Shown: positions 47,876-60,429 of the stretch, in pieces
How the letters are laid out: every line of letters starts with the position of its first letter
Position numbering within the stretch: position 1 is the stretch's first letter
NCBI GenBank assembly: GCA_963930655.1
Contig: OZ005618.1
Coordinates: 5,540,001-5,604,000, forward strand
Direction: 5' to 3'
DNA length: 64,000 nucleotides
Source of the DNA: Myrica gale
Taxonomy: Eukaryota > Streptophyta > Magnoliopsida > Fagales > Myricaceae
Position numbers and translations under genes: made by a program
The notes under the pieces: model-generated
What the model saw: the letters and a program-made list of their open reading frames with translations, nothing else
Told to the model about the DNA's origin: nothing
Databases searched by the model: none

Positions 47876-47882
47876 TTTTATA
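47876..47882 (-). promoter_or_regulatory. TATA-like box of the LTR-type element
   Basis: On the minus strand the context is CGTATAAAAGGGAGGG. It is followed by a purine-rich leader (GA-rich, 47700-47860). This is consistent with the promoter of an LTR-type element read leftward. Use in the plant is not shown. Confidence 0.5.
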
Positions 47883-48635
47883 CGGCCTCTTCAAACTTTA
47901 TCTTATTAAGTTGGAGATCTCATGATTATGTGAAGTTAAACAAGCCAAGGCAACCTTATAATTGGGTAGTTTGAGTTTAGGGAAGGGAAACTCATCCACA
48001 TGGATTGAGAGATTTTGTCTCCCAAAGGCCATCATTGCTTATATATGGTCGACCATGGGTCTTAGAGATTGGGCTTGGTTGGTTTGTGGGCCTCCGAGTC
48101 CATGTGCCAAGCCCAATTTCCCCTAAGGTTCGGCCCAATGAATTTTCCCAAGTCCAAATGCTAGCCCAAGGTACCAAAGGTCCAATTTAGCCTAATTGAG
48201 TAATAAAATTAATTACTAGGGTAATTAATTAAATTTAGCTAAGTAGAGAATCAAATAAAAATTAATCTTGCTCAGAGAGAAGTAAAATAATGAGAGAAAA
48301 GAATTATAGAGCTAATGGTGTGAACATATAAAATTAATTAGGAGTCAAAAGCACTAAAATTTCGGACAAAGGAAAAGAAAAATAATCAAGAGAAGTTTTA
48401 ACATATTTCTCCAAGAAATACACTCTAAAAGGTACTTCAGGAATTGCTACAAAATAATCATATATTAAATGTGTAAATAACAAGCAAGATAAATAAAAGT
48501 GAAAGGAAAAATGCTAATGCACCAAAAATCATGTAAATGTAACAAAGGAAAAAGAAAAAGAGTTAAAATTAACTACTAAGAGTTCAATTATAAAAAAAAA
48601 ATACCTCCATTAACCATCTTAACAAAATTAAAAAG

Positions 48636-50162
48636 TGTTAGCCCAAGGTTGTTTTATAAACAATCTATTTTGATTTTGATGATAACAAAGTTTTCCAACG
48701 AGTTTTTAAACCTTTAGATTCTACATTTGAAAATCCGTTTTAAGAAAATGATATCAAGAGTTTTCTAGTTGTAAATCGGCCTTAGATATAATCGAACACT
48801 CTACATAAGCTTACTTGTTAAACTTCACATTGTAGATGTTTTTGGGATTGCTTAAAGGTGCCAAGAGAAACATTTTTCAGCCTAAGTGTTAAAGGTGTCG
48901 ACACATGTCATCATGGTGTCGACATATCGGTCATACACCAGAAGGCATGTTTCAAGCCAAAGTGAAGGTGTCGACACATAGTGGAGAGGTGTCGACACAT
49001 CGATCATTCAACAGAAAGCAAGTTCCTAGGCCAAGATGAAGGTGTCGACACATTGCACTATCAACAGAAAGCAGATTTCCAAGCCAAGCTGATGGTGTCG
49101 ACACATAGGCTTATGGTGTCGACACATTGCACATGCACCCGAAGGCATGTTTTCAAGGCAATTTGAAGGGTCAAGATATTAAGGGAAAGTGTCGACACAT
49201 TGGACATAAGTGTCGACACATTGGTCATACACCCGAGAGTGAGTTTTCAGGCAAAACTCCTAAGTGTCGACACATACATGGATGGTGTCGACACATGCTT
49301 CGATTTCTCAGATCTGGAGCGACGTCACTCATTCTAAAAGTGTCTCCAAAGGCTCTAAATGCCCTCCAACGGCTCCAAAACATGACAAGAAAGCCCTTGG
49401 TGCCCTAAAGACTATAAATAGAAGAAGTTTGAAAGAGAAACAACTACTCTTGCAGCTCTTACACGCATATTCAATCTTGCCCTAATTTCTTGAGAGACAA
49501 AGCTCAAAGAAGAAAGAGAGAAACTCTTCCATCCAAGAAGGCTTGCATTCAATCTTGCAAATCCAGAAGCTTTCCTTGAAGATCGTATTCTTCTAGTTCA
49601 CCTCAGGTTCTTAAACTTGTAGATTTGGCTTAGAGAGCCGTTTTATTTCTTGAGCTACCCACTTGTATATCTGGCTTAGAGAGCTTTCAATCATTGTATC
49701 CAAACCTCATAAAACCCTCAAGTGTTGAGTGAACATTGTATCCTACTTGTGAGAGTAGAAGAAATCTCTAGGTTTTGGGATTTGTGAAAAGAGTTGAAGC
49801 GTGAGCTCGGAAAACGCTTTGTAACGGTTCCTTAGCACCCCGGAAGCTAAGGTGTGTATTCGCTTGGAGAATAGTGAAGGAAGCCCAAGGAAGTCAATAG
49901 CCTTGGGGGTGGACGTAAGCAAGAGTTGGTCGAACCACCTAAAAATACTGGTGTCATCTTTCTAACTCTCATCTTTCATTTCTGCTGATATTGCTTGATT
50001 GAACTTGCTTATCCATTATTGTTAATATCATTGTCTGCTTAGATCCAGTCTCTAGTTTTCCTAGAAATAGATCTGAACGTTTTGGGTTTGTTTGCAAAAG
50101 AATTCAAAAGTTTTTGAAGAACCCAATTCACCCCCCCTCTTGGGTTGTTATTTAGACTCACA
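48636..50162 (+). mobile_element. solo LTR, 1527 bp, long-LTR Copia-like
   Basis: It starts TGTTAGCCC and ends GACTCACA. It is flanked by a perfect 5-bp duplication, AAAAG (48631-48635 and 50163-50167). Unit 1 has the empty site, AATTAAAAAGGTTC (about 2706-2719). A TATA-like TATAAATAG lies at about 49413. The text AATTCACCCCCCCTCTTGGG near the right end and the length resemble SIRE/Maximus-type Copia LTRs (inference). About 400 bp of it holds a GTGTCGACAC array. There is no internal coding part, so this is a recombined single LTR younger than the gene duplication. Confidence 0.88.
48893..49297. repeat. array of 11 GTGTCGACAC palindromes inside the solo LTR
   Basis: Eleven copies, ten of them exact, occur at irregular spacing, usually followed by AT(T/A/C)G. 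Between them a looser unit recurs (CAGAAAGCA or CCGAAGGCA, then a CAAGCCAA-like piece). They lie just upstream of the LTR's TATA-like box, that is, in the U3 part. Confidence 0.9.
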
Positions 50163-50475
50163 AAAAGGTTCAAAAGGGAGGGGGTGTCACACTAGTATAA
50201 CAGGATTATGTTTCCTAGCAATTGTACTTTACTCATAACACTGTTTATTTTGAAATACAAGCTTGGATACAGCAAGATAATTCTACTAGATTTTGTTTTT
50301 TTTCATAAGGAAGTCCTGATACCATCCTCTGCCCTAACTTTCACGTCTCCAAAACAACTTTAATGAAAAGAATGAGCGACTATGTACAAAATAGGAAACA
50401 CAAAGGAAATTTCCCAGTTCAAAATCGCAGTATATTGGTAAACTCAACCGTTTTTTTTTCCTGGGGGAAAGCTTT

Positions 50476-53400
50476 CTATCTAGGCATGATGTTTGGAATG
50501 ACTCCACTATCAAGGTTGCTGCCAGATGCATCTGAAGACACAAAAGGATTCTTCAGAGTAGAGGATGATGATGGTGGAGTCATAACATTTTCCACATCAG
50601 AGACCAGGGGATCTGCCACTTTGATGTCAGACTGAGGCATCCTATGCCATATATTTTCAAGTTCATGGACAACCTCTGCCATTGAAGGTCGTGCATCTGT
50701 CTCGTATTGGCAGCACTTGAGGGCCAAGGTCACAAATTTTGCCACGCATTCAGAAGGATATGAACCCATTCGCCCATCAATAACAGAAAAGGTCATACCA
50801 GATTGATACGAAATATTAACCTGGAAATGATGAAAACTATAAATGATTACACGGCCCCATATTGAACATAATTTCAGCCAGCTAAAGGATCAGATAGTAT
50901 GAACATTATGATAAAGATCTTAGATTGTAAAAACACCACTCACTGCAAGCAAGGAGTTCTGATTCAGCTTGCCTTGATGAGTATCATTGTTATTTGGAAC
51001 GTATGCAGTTTTTTTTTAATCCAACAGGCAAAAGAGTACGGATTTTAGAAGGGACGTCAATGTATCTAATCATTTATTGAAGCTGAAACTGAAACTGAAA
51101 CTTGCAAAGGAAGAATCTCTCTCTTGACTGTTTAGGCCTTCTATAAAATAGCATATGGCAAGAGAGAAAGGAGAGAGTACTTTTACGCACGTAGAATAAA
51201 AAGAATTACAGAACAACTTTATTTTCCTGTCGAACCTAATAACACCAGGCCAACATATAGGTCTAGAAGGTTTTACCTCTCTCACGATGTTTTTGCCATG
51301 TGAAATTGGATGCATCCCAGTCAAGAATTCCAGAAAAACAACACCAAGACTATAAACATCACTTTTGTCCGTCAGTTTGAGTTAAAAAGTACTCCGGATC
51401 TAGGTAACCCTGCAAGGTAAATACACAGAATGAGAAGATCAAGAATTAGGAATCAGCTACCTCTCTGCTACTAAGCATATTTCATCTAGTTTGAGTTTCA
51501 TTGTTTTGTTTTAGAAACAGAAAAAATAAACACAAAATTGTTGTATATACCTATTTTTTAAATCCATGCATTGGTTATAATTCGAATTTCAAATATCAAC
51601 TGTAAGAGTCTTACCGGTGTCCCCTTCACAACTGTGGACACATGAGCTGGAACAGTCCCATCAATATCTGGAACTGGGGCAAGTCGCGAAAGGCCAAAAT
51701 CAGCAACTTTTGCTATATAATTAGAGTCCAGTAAAATGTTGGTGGCCTTGATATCTCGGTGAAATATTGGAGGATTAGCTTCCGTATGAAGGTATAGGAT
51801 TCCCTTAGCTGATGCAAGGGCAATCCTCAATCTCATAGCAAAACTCAGAGGTGCTTTAGCATTAGCTGTTTTATGACATACATGAATCATCAATAAGGTC
51901 ATTAGTACTGAATGTAGATTTTGGAAAGCAAAATTGTTCTGGTTAGCTCCAAAGGAAAAAGAGGGAAGGGATGGGGGGCGAGGGGCAGAAGTGTACTGTT
52001 GCCACTTCTATATCACACGTCTAACTTGCATTCATCTGCAGTCAAGAATACTCAGAAAAGTAGATAGGGATCGATGAAAGGAAAAGATAAAGGATGAATA
52101 TAAGGCGTACCAGAAAGGTGATCCCTCAGAGTACCATTTGACATAAACTCATAGATCAACATCTACATACACAACAGTACTAACATGAAGCTTCTCCCAA
52201 GAAATTCCGCTCATTTTCGACAAAAAGAGAGAGAAAGAATAGTCCTTTTGTAATGAAAGAAAACAATTGTGCAGAAGAAAAGTATAGCGCACAAAAAGGA
52301 AAAGAACTGTATTCTTTGAGGAATGAGAGATTAACATTCGTTATGCACTTTTAGAATAAAATGATAGTTAGTTATGAAGCACTCTACATATGCTTCTACA
52401 TCCTGCACCTCATGTGTAATGTCTCTAGAATGAGTGATATTTGGCAGCTCTTGGTCTGATGTTTGGCAGCCCCCTCCTTCAGGGTGGTTGAAGGTTAACT
52501 CGAATGTGGTTATCCGGTCTTCTAGGTCTTTCATAGCTATCTCTGTTAGAGATTCTCTCACTTTCGTCTGTATGGCATACACGATACGATTAGTTGCTAT
52601 GGACCCTCCTTTTGGTGAGGCTTTCGCTTTGGCAGAAGCGGTTCGTTCGGCTGTTTCCCGGGGTTGGTCCCGCGTTTATTCGTGGAGTTTATTTGTGGCT
52701 GTTTGAGGAGCTCAGTGGATTGGAGGATTGCTTGGGTCCCTCGTTAATGTAATAGGATGGCCCATTTGCTTGCTAAATGGGCTACTTCTTTGGGTTTTTA
52801 GGGTTTTTGTTCGCTTTTTGATTTACATGAGCATATCTGGGGTTGTGATATGCTTCCTTCTTTTTGATTAATGCATGTTTTCATTTCTGAGCCAAAAAAA
52901 AAAAGCGATATCATTCCGCACTGCTATATTCATGGTTTTCACCTGTCAATTGTCCTTTTCTCTTAACGCTACCAAAATCTTTCATTCTCTATAGCATCTA
53001 CTAACTAAGTTGATAGGAATCAGCTCCTCATCGATTCAGCAACAGGATTGATAGATAATCAAATTATAACTTCTTCTATAGATTAAGGAAAAGAGAAGAA
53101 AAAACACCTGTTCACCTTCTTCATCACAGTATCCAATCAAAGAGACAAGGTTTCGATGATGTAACCTTGACAACAATTGTATCTCCGTTAAGAACTCCTT
53201 CTCACCCTGTAAGGATCCCTCTTGTGCACGTTTTATAGCCACAACTGTACCGTCAGCCAGAATGCCTCTGTAAACCTTTCCATACCCTCCTTGGCCAACC
53301 TGAGCGGAACTGTCGAAATTGTTTGTAGCCATAGCCATTTCTCCATAATTGAAATCTTTCACACCATCAATGTTCATGGAGGCCTTAGAGACTGCATATC

Positions 53401-56400
53401 AATTACATTTCCAATCTTAAAAATGAAACCACAGCAATGAACATTGCATATAAAGATGCTTCCCCTATGTGTTTCAAGAATTAGATCCTTATGTATCTAA
53501 CTTTTCATTCATACTTCCATGATTCTGATATGTCGCATGCAACTCTAAATACAGGGATGATGACATTGTTACAGAAGAAACTACACAAACATGTTACAGG
53601 TCTTCAAACTTGTAAATGTAGTTCACGTGAAGATTCCAACATAAAGTAAGAAGCCTATAACTAGGTAGAATTGTAAGTAATAACCCCATTTATATGACCT
53701 CACAGTGTCCTGCTGGAAGCAGAATAAGAAGCTGAGCTTGAAGCTGATTAACATGAATTCTTCAAGATCATTCCTAGGACTAGAGAAGATACTTCAAGTT
53801 CACATGTAAACAACGATCTCATTCATTGGTAAAGGACCACGTCAAAAGCTGACGAAACACGAGGGCTACATACAGAAGGTTCTTTATTGTAGTGTTTTTT
53901 TTTTAATTCTATCAACATTGTGTCTAGATGGAATTTATATCAGATCTAACTCCAACATTAACCCCATGAGATTCTATGCCCACATATTATTTGTAGAACA
54001 ACTTTCAGTAAAAAAGGAGGAAAAACATTCCATCCTACATCTTTTCGATAATCCAATGAACAATAACGCCTGTAAAACCAAACAAATTCGCAACCATACC
54101 AATAAGAATACGTTGTACAACTTTGCTCATCAATTTAACAAAGAAGAAACTTATGGGCAAGCTCCTTATTGTACCAACTAATATCAAGCATCGAAACATG
54201 TAGCTTGAATCCCATGTATAGTGTCGAAACATATTTGGCCAAGCTTTATTTTACCTCTCGCTGGTTGAGATCAGGTTGTGCTAAAGTCAGCTGAATTTAC
54301 TCTAGCCAACCATTCTAATATATTTCTTTAGTATATCATGTTGTGCGTGTGTATTGCATCTTATAAGTCAACAACACTGTCAGCTTAGTGACTAAATGGA
54401 TGTTGTTCATCTCAGAGATGGTTTGAGACAATATGTAGCTCAGAGATGGTACTTTTTTGGGCAGTTTCTTATCTCTTAACGATGTTTCCATTCCCGGGCA
54501 AGTCCAAACTTGGCTCAAACTTCCCCAACAACATTAGCTGAGAAAGTGCTAAGATATTGAACATTCTGTGCCTTTGGACCTCGGGCTGAGCTACGAGGAG
54601 AATCCTGGCCCAACGGATAGGCCAATCCGCATGCAGAAGAGAAACAGATATAAGCAAATTGAGAAATCATCGAATATTTACTCTAAAATTCTCACACCAT
54701 TAACAAAGATACTCACAACGACGAGATTTCATTATTGCTTGGTAGTTCTTCATACGCCCTCTCAATATCAGAAGAGAAACAACTGCTGACAATGCAACTG
54801 CACCTGCAATGGCCCCCAGTACTATTCCAGCCAATGCACCTTTGCTTAAACTAGAACTCGAAGAGGTGGAAATCACTGTGGAATGAGTGAAAACTATGAG
54901 CACAAACAATTTCAAAACTAATCCAACAATATCATTTCATGTATGAGCACATGAAAGAAAGCAAGATATGACGAGAATAATTCATCTGTGTGGTCACGCT
55001 GTTAGTGTATAATGGTATAACTTTGTAGCTACCTTCTTGGTCAATATTGCATAACTCCTAATTTTACTGAAAAATCAAAAGCATCTTGAGCTGATCATTG
55101 CAGCTTTTCACTGATGTTCCTGATCACAGTCGTGCAACTGTCTCTACGGTTCCGATTGACATAGCCTAAGGGTAATGAATGCATAGAACTGCATAGATCA
55201 AACCTATCTTCAAAAGGATTTGGCAGCAAAAGAAAAAAGCTACCTCCGCTTAAATATGCCACTCACAGAAACACACCATCATGTCATTAGATTGACAAGA
55301 ATAGGCTAGCATTATGCACACACAAACACCAGTAACAGGGGGTAACACCACATGCCTAAGCTTATCTTCTTAAGTATGGATTATTTCAAAGGACATACAA
55401 ATGTAAAGCAGAGAGAAAAAGTTGAACATTCTCCAGTGGGTGAAAAAGCATCAATTCCAACTTCGAAAAGATTATCAGATAATGAGAGTTCCGAGACAAA
55501 CCATCACTATAAACGCTCAAGAGAGTGAAGTTCAGAAGTTCATAAGGTCCAAAGATCTCACTACTAGCAATGTCCCAAGAGGTGAACATATTCATGATTC
55601 GCTTAACCTCACTCGTATTGAACCTAAAAGAATCGTTGCTAGTTGCATTATATACTGGAAAAAGCTTCAATAACATATTCAGTCGAGGCCCTTCTTCCCA
55701 TGCAAATGAATCAACGTTCAGCTGATTAAGGACTAACTCAAGGCTAGTAGTCAGGAACTCTTCAAACATAGATCGGTATGGGAGAAAATCTGAGAATCCA
55801 GGACTTTTCAACCGATATCCAACGAGCAGGGGGGCAGCACAGAAACAACGTGCAGGAGATGTAGAGGAATATTGATAAGGGGGTGGGCATCCTGGACAAT
55901 CAGAAGTGTTACTTGTTGAACTCCCACCGTTATTTTGGTCCTCACTCCCAGATCCACAGAACTGCACTAGGTTGGTGCTCGAACATAAGGGATTCCCTTT
56001 AAGCCTAGAAGTCAACAACAAAATGCGTTACAGGATCAGTCTATTAATCTGCTAAGTCTGTTCCACCCCACAACACTAAAAATAAAAGGAGCACATCAAC
56101 ACTTTTTTACAAAGTAGTCGCACGAATATGAAGATAGAAGATGTATTTTATTTGCACAAAGTTGAACATGAAACAACTGGGACTTATAAATTGGGAACCA
56201 AGTATAGAAGCAAACCAGACAGTGACGTTTGGAGGTAGAGTGGTACTGTCTGAAATATTTGAAAGCATATTATTCTGCAAATCCCTGCACCATCAAAGAG
56301 ACACAAGCCATGGCTTAGAAAGTCAATATGATCCTTTCAAACTTATCCTAGGTCAACTAGTGGTTTACAACTTTGAACATCACAAAGAAGCATGCGCATC

Positions 56401-59400
56401 AGAGCAACGAATCAATTTTATCGTGTACCAAAATTATACAAACAAGATGCTAGAGTGAGTGAGAGTTTTAACCAATGGAAATAGTGACATTGACATTCAG
56501 GCACTATAAGGCTTTCATTTCCAGACAAATTCTTGTTTTGCCAAATCGTGGCTGGAATAGAGCCACTCAATGAATTGTTCGCAATTGACCTGGCATGAGG
56601 AACAAGTTACCAAATTAATCCATCTGTTTAGAGCAAACTTTGAATTTATTGATTCATATGATCTAGTAACTCAAAATTCTAATTGTTAAGATAAGTGGAC
56701 CTCGAATTCAGATAAATAGGAAGTTACCATAACAGGAAATCATAGAACGAAAGGCAAATGGTTGAAAGAGCAAGTGGAGACTACTTACAACTTTTGAAGA
56801 ACAGGAAGACCTGAAAAGTTGGCAGGAATTGTTCCAGTAAGGTTGTTGTTGGATAGATTGCTGAACATATTGCACAAATAAGAGGTTTCAGAAGTCAAGG
56901 GAATTGTCACTGTAAATTATCCTTGAAAACTGGAAGATATGACTGCATATATTTAAACATGTAGCTATTCAATTCAAAAGAAAACTACAAAATGCAGATG
57001 GCATGTCATCCAGAAGATGGAGAATCTTACATTGTCGTGATATTCTTTGAAAGTCTGTCTGGAGGTATGGATCCATTTAACTGATTGGAACTGAGGTCTC
57101 TGAAATTTATAGAATATGATATAAACAAAGTAGCCAGAAGAATCGTCTTTGACAAAGTAAAAAGAATTGGATACAGCTAATGCATTTATTTTTTCGATTA
57201 CAAAGCCCATACTTTATAATCACGGAATGATTTAGAAAGAGAAGTAAAGTACAGTGACTTACAAATAACCAAGGTTGGTATTTGACTAAAATTGGGAATT
57301 TCTCCTTGCAAGTTGCAGTTTCTAAGACTCCTGGTAAAGCCAACCAAAAGAGAAATTATAATCTCTGAATACATAAGTGAATTTGCATACTTCTTGACTG
57401 CCATCTTACAAGCATCTAAAGCTTCTAAGAACAAGAAAGGTTTACACTAGCTAATGGGCAAAATGTAGCTTTTAGAATTCGATCAAACCACCTAGAGACA
57501 CACTGAATATGAAACGGAAAAAATTAATCATAGAACAGGCTGTCTTGTTCAGTTGACCCAGGACTCCGATGTTTCAAAAGATGAACGAAAGGGCTTCATG
57601 TAACCGTAGTTGGCTCAAGCAACTCTACATCTCAGTTGTTCTTCTATTCCTTTCAATTGATGTTTGACTAATCTATTTGTTCTTCCCAACGAAACACCAT
57701 TCTACCTATTTTCTATTACTCTGATTTGTCTACCTTTTTCATCTTTATTTCAGTTTTCATACAACAAAACTTCTCCCATCATTTGGCCAAAAAAATAAAT
57801 AAAACTTTCCAGCTCACACCTCAAGGTTAGCACCTTACTATGCGTTTTCTTTTGATACAAACACAGGATGATAATATGCACTTACAACTTCAGCAACTTA
57901 GACATATTGCTGTACGAAGCTGGAATTGTAGTCCCATCAAAGTGATTGTTATCAAGTTGACTGCAAAACCAAGAAATCAACAGCATTCAGAAAATTGACA
58001 AAAGAGTGCTCAAGTAGTATACACAGTAGGAAAAGGGAAATTTAGAAGTTATAACGTTCTTCAAGATGAGAAGCACAAGCAATTGAAAACAAGTTCATAA
58101 CTTCAAACTTTAATGACATTGTGTGATCAATAGAAATATATTTACATTCCAGGGAACAGAAACCATACAGAATCAGTAAATTTGGCAGTTCGGAGAACTC
58201 CGGTGGAAGATACCCCGATAAGTTGTTATTATCAAGAAGGCTGCAGGTGCAGATTTGAAGATGGTCACTAATGTCATATATTCTACAGACAGATGACCTT
58301 CATTAAAAATACAAGAACTATGACCAATGACCGACTTACAAGTGAACCAGACTTGGTAATCTGAACAGCTCCAATGGGATTTGCCCACTAATTGAATTGT
58401 TGTTCATATGACTGCTTACAAGGGGAAAAATAAAAGGAAAATAATAGGTAAAAGAAAAAAATGAAGTACAAGTGTTAGTCATTCTAGAACTGATTTTAGA
58501 CAACAGAAAATTTGATACAAACTTACAAGTGCTTCAATTTGTTTAAATATGAAAATGATACAGGTAGCGGTCCTGATATGTTGTTCTCATCAATCTGTAT
58601 TCTGTCCAAGTTTGGAAGATAACCAAGCTCTTCAGGTAAGGGACCAGTTAATTGGTTTCCATTCAGAAGCCTGGAAACATAGAGTATTACATACAGAATT
58701 AGATAGAAGGCAAATGTGCTAAAGCTCTGCAGTATCAAAACAACCGGTAATCCTAATAATGCCAACATATCAAGCAATGGGATCACTCACAAGGACTATC
58801 TCTTACATAAATTAGAAATCAAAAGTTTTCAACGCATGAAGTAGTAGCATATCTGCATATTTTTAATGGCAAAAGTACGTAATCATGCGATAACATTATT
58901 GGTATCCAAAGACAAATGCTGATAAACTTACAAGAGTTCCAAAGAGGTAATATTGCCTATCTCCTTGGGTATACTCCCTCCTATCTTGTTCCACATAAAA
59001 TCCCTTTAACAGAGTAGATAGAGAAAAGAACATCAGTGGGGTCAGTAAACCAAATGCCACCACAGAGAAAAGCACAACAATGCTACTGAATATCAAGTGA
59101 AAGTGGTACCCAAAAACTTCCATTCAGATAAAAATGTCTGAAGCACAAAAAGTAGCTTTCAGTTATGCTTTGCCTTACAATATTGTCAGGTTTGATAGAC
59201 GGCCAAGCTCTGGAGATAAAACTCCTCCCAAATTCATTTTCCATAGTTGCCTGCAGAGAAAAGGTCCACATGACAATTATTCGAGCACCAATGCTAGTTC
59301 GTCAATGGCATGGCCCATGCATTTGAGAGCACCAAGTTTTAAAAGCTAGATACTAGCCTATTTGAAATGTTGACTAGTACCAATCTCATTTCCATTTAGG

Positions 59401-60424
59401 CATGAGATAATAACTGAGTCAGTGGGTAATGAATTCAATAGCAATGGATTAGTTATCATTTTCTGGATAAATGAAAAGATGATGATGATAGATTTTAAGA
59501 ACATTAAGACATGCAGGTGATGCCTGGAAAAAGTGAGAAACATGTGGCCCATAGATCCTACCCCAGAACATTGAATATTCCTACTATTTCGTTAATCTTC
59601 ACTGCAGAAGAGAACCAAGGAAATTTGTTTGCTTGCAGGAATTACTATGAGTAGTTATAGATGTGGATATAACTCTCATCATGTGCAAGGGGGACGAAAG
59701 ACATAACATTATTCGCGTAGATCATCTACTCTGATACAAATATATAATAGGAGAGGAAAAAACCATACAATTTTTCAACATGTAGATATCCATCATCTAG
59801 TCTCCTGTTGAAGCACACCACACCGTTCCAATTTGATGTACACGGATCTCCTCGATTCCAACTACTCAGATTCTTATTGGGGTCAACCAAACTTTTCTTG
59901 ATGGCCTGTAATGCCGTCACTGCAAATTAATACAAATGTTAATCATCATGTCGTCAACGTGAAATTTTTGAAACCCCATAGGCTTTGCTGGTCCTTCTGT
60001 TTCTCTAAATTTTAGAGTCTTAAGTATCCACATTGAAAGTAAAGCAGCGTTATTCAAAAATATACATCAAAATTGTTAGTACAGACAAGTTTGAGCATAC
60101 AAACTCAAATAACATCCGCAGCTCAACTATTTGCTGCATTATTCACCTCCCATTTGGGGTAAGGGAATATTGATATGCTAAGTTAGCAGACAATTACTTA
60201 ATATAGGAGTCATATAGACACAACACGCCTCCATTCACAGGGTGATAGCTCTAAACAAGCATTCCCTCAAGGGGATATTCCCGAAGAAAAGGAGAAAATA
60301 AAAGGGAGAAAGCAACATCACCTTCCACCGGGTTGGTAACGCCCGCTGCTCCAATAAGCAGTGAGGACCAACACAACCACGCAACAAAAAATATTACATA
60401 CGTCCAAGCTTCTAACTGAGACAT
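50476..60424 (-). pseudogene. LRR VIII-1 receptor-like kinase, copy 2 (decayed)
   Basis: All 20 exons of copy 1 are recognisable: 60424-60322, 59919-59769, 59250-59179, 59003-58932, 58670-58527, 58411-58340, 58240-58169, 57960-57886, 57330-57263, 57099-57031, 56860-56789, 56589-56503, 56284-56216, 56004-55502, 54875-54717, 53391-53108, 52162-52111, 51865-51615, 51409-51277, 50820-50476. Exon 9 lost one base (68 not 69, near 57276). Exon 19 lost two (133 not 135, near 51379), inside the kinase domain. Exon 12 lost its GTAAG donor through a 5-bp deletion near 56500. The net change is three bases, but the shifts are far apart, so no full receptor is possible. The signal peptide, Cys-rich segment, membrane span and HRD/DFG exons are otherwise well kept, so decay is recent. 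Assembly error is the alternative. Confidence 0.9.
52441..52904 (+). mobile_element. 5'-truncated LINE with RNase H-like tail, in intron 16 of kinase copy 2
   Basis: The piece encodes a degenerate plant LINE RNase H-like segment: WQPPPSGWLKVNSNVV, then GEAFALAEAVRSAV and, after frame breaks, a region like PRQCNRMAHLLAKWAT. It ends in an A-tract (52894-52904). The flanks AGTGATAT (52433-52440) and AGCGATAT (52904-52911) are the likely target duplication. Copy 1 has the empty site, GAGTGATATCATTCGG (near 4970). The insertion is therefore younger than the duplication. Confidence 0.85.
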
Positions 60425-60429
60425 TCCAA

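Larger units (their letters stand above)
42984..50191 (-). mobile_element. large LTR-type element (giant solo LTR or non-coding LTR derivative) with nested insertions
   Basis: The left end reads TATCACGCC and the right end GGTGTCACA, an approximate inverted pair. It is flanked by a 5-bp duplication, CTAGT (42979-42983 and 50192-50196). On the minus strand a TATA-like CGTATAAAAGGGAGGG (about 47873-47885) sits downstream of the right end, as in an LTR promoter. No gag or pol was recognised and no internal second LTR was found, so it is either an unusually long solo LTR or a LARD-like derivative. It holds a MULE (45011-46812) and a solo LTR (48636-50162). Its part next to the gene is shared with kinase copy 1, so it predates the duplication. 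Confidence 0.6.

Noticed and set aside
47668-47925. A Ser/Phe/Leu-rich frame and its Lys/Glu/Arg-rich antisense
   Set aside because: Low-complexity CTT/GAA tract in the leader of an LTR-type element; no protein family pattern.
48893-49297. A CRISPR-like array
   Set aside because: The repeat is a 10-bp palindrome with irregular, related spacers inside a plant LTR; no unique spacers, no cas genes, eukaryotic context.
50476-60424. Copy 2 as an intact gene, because its exon lengths also sum to a multiple of three
   Set aside because: The -1 and -2 changes lie in exons 9 and 19, far apart, and exon 12 has no usable donor in place of the lost one.
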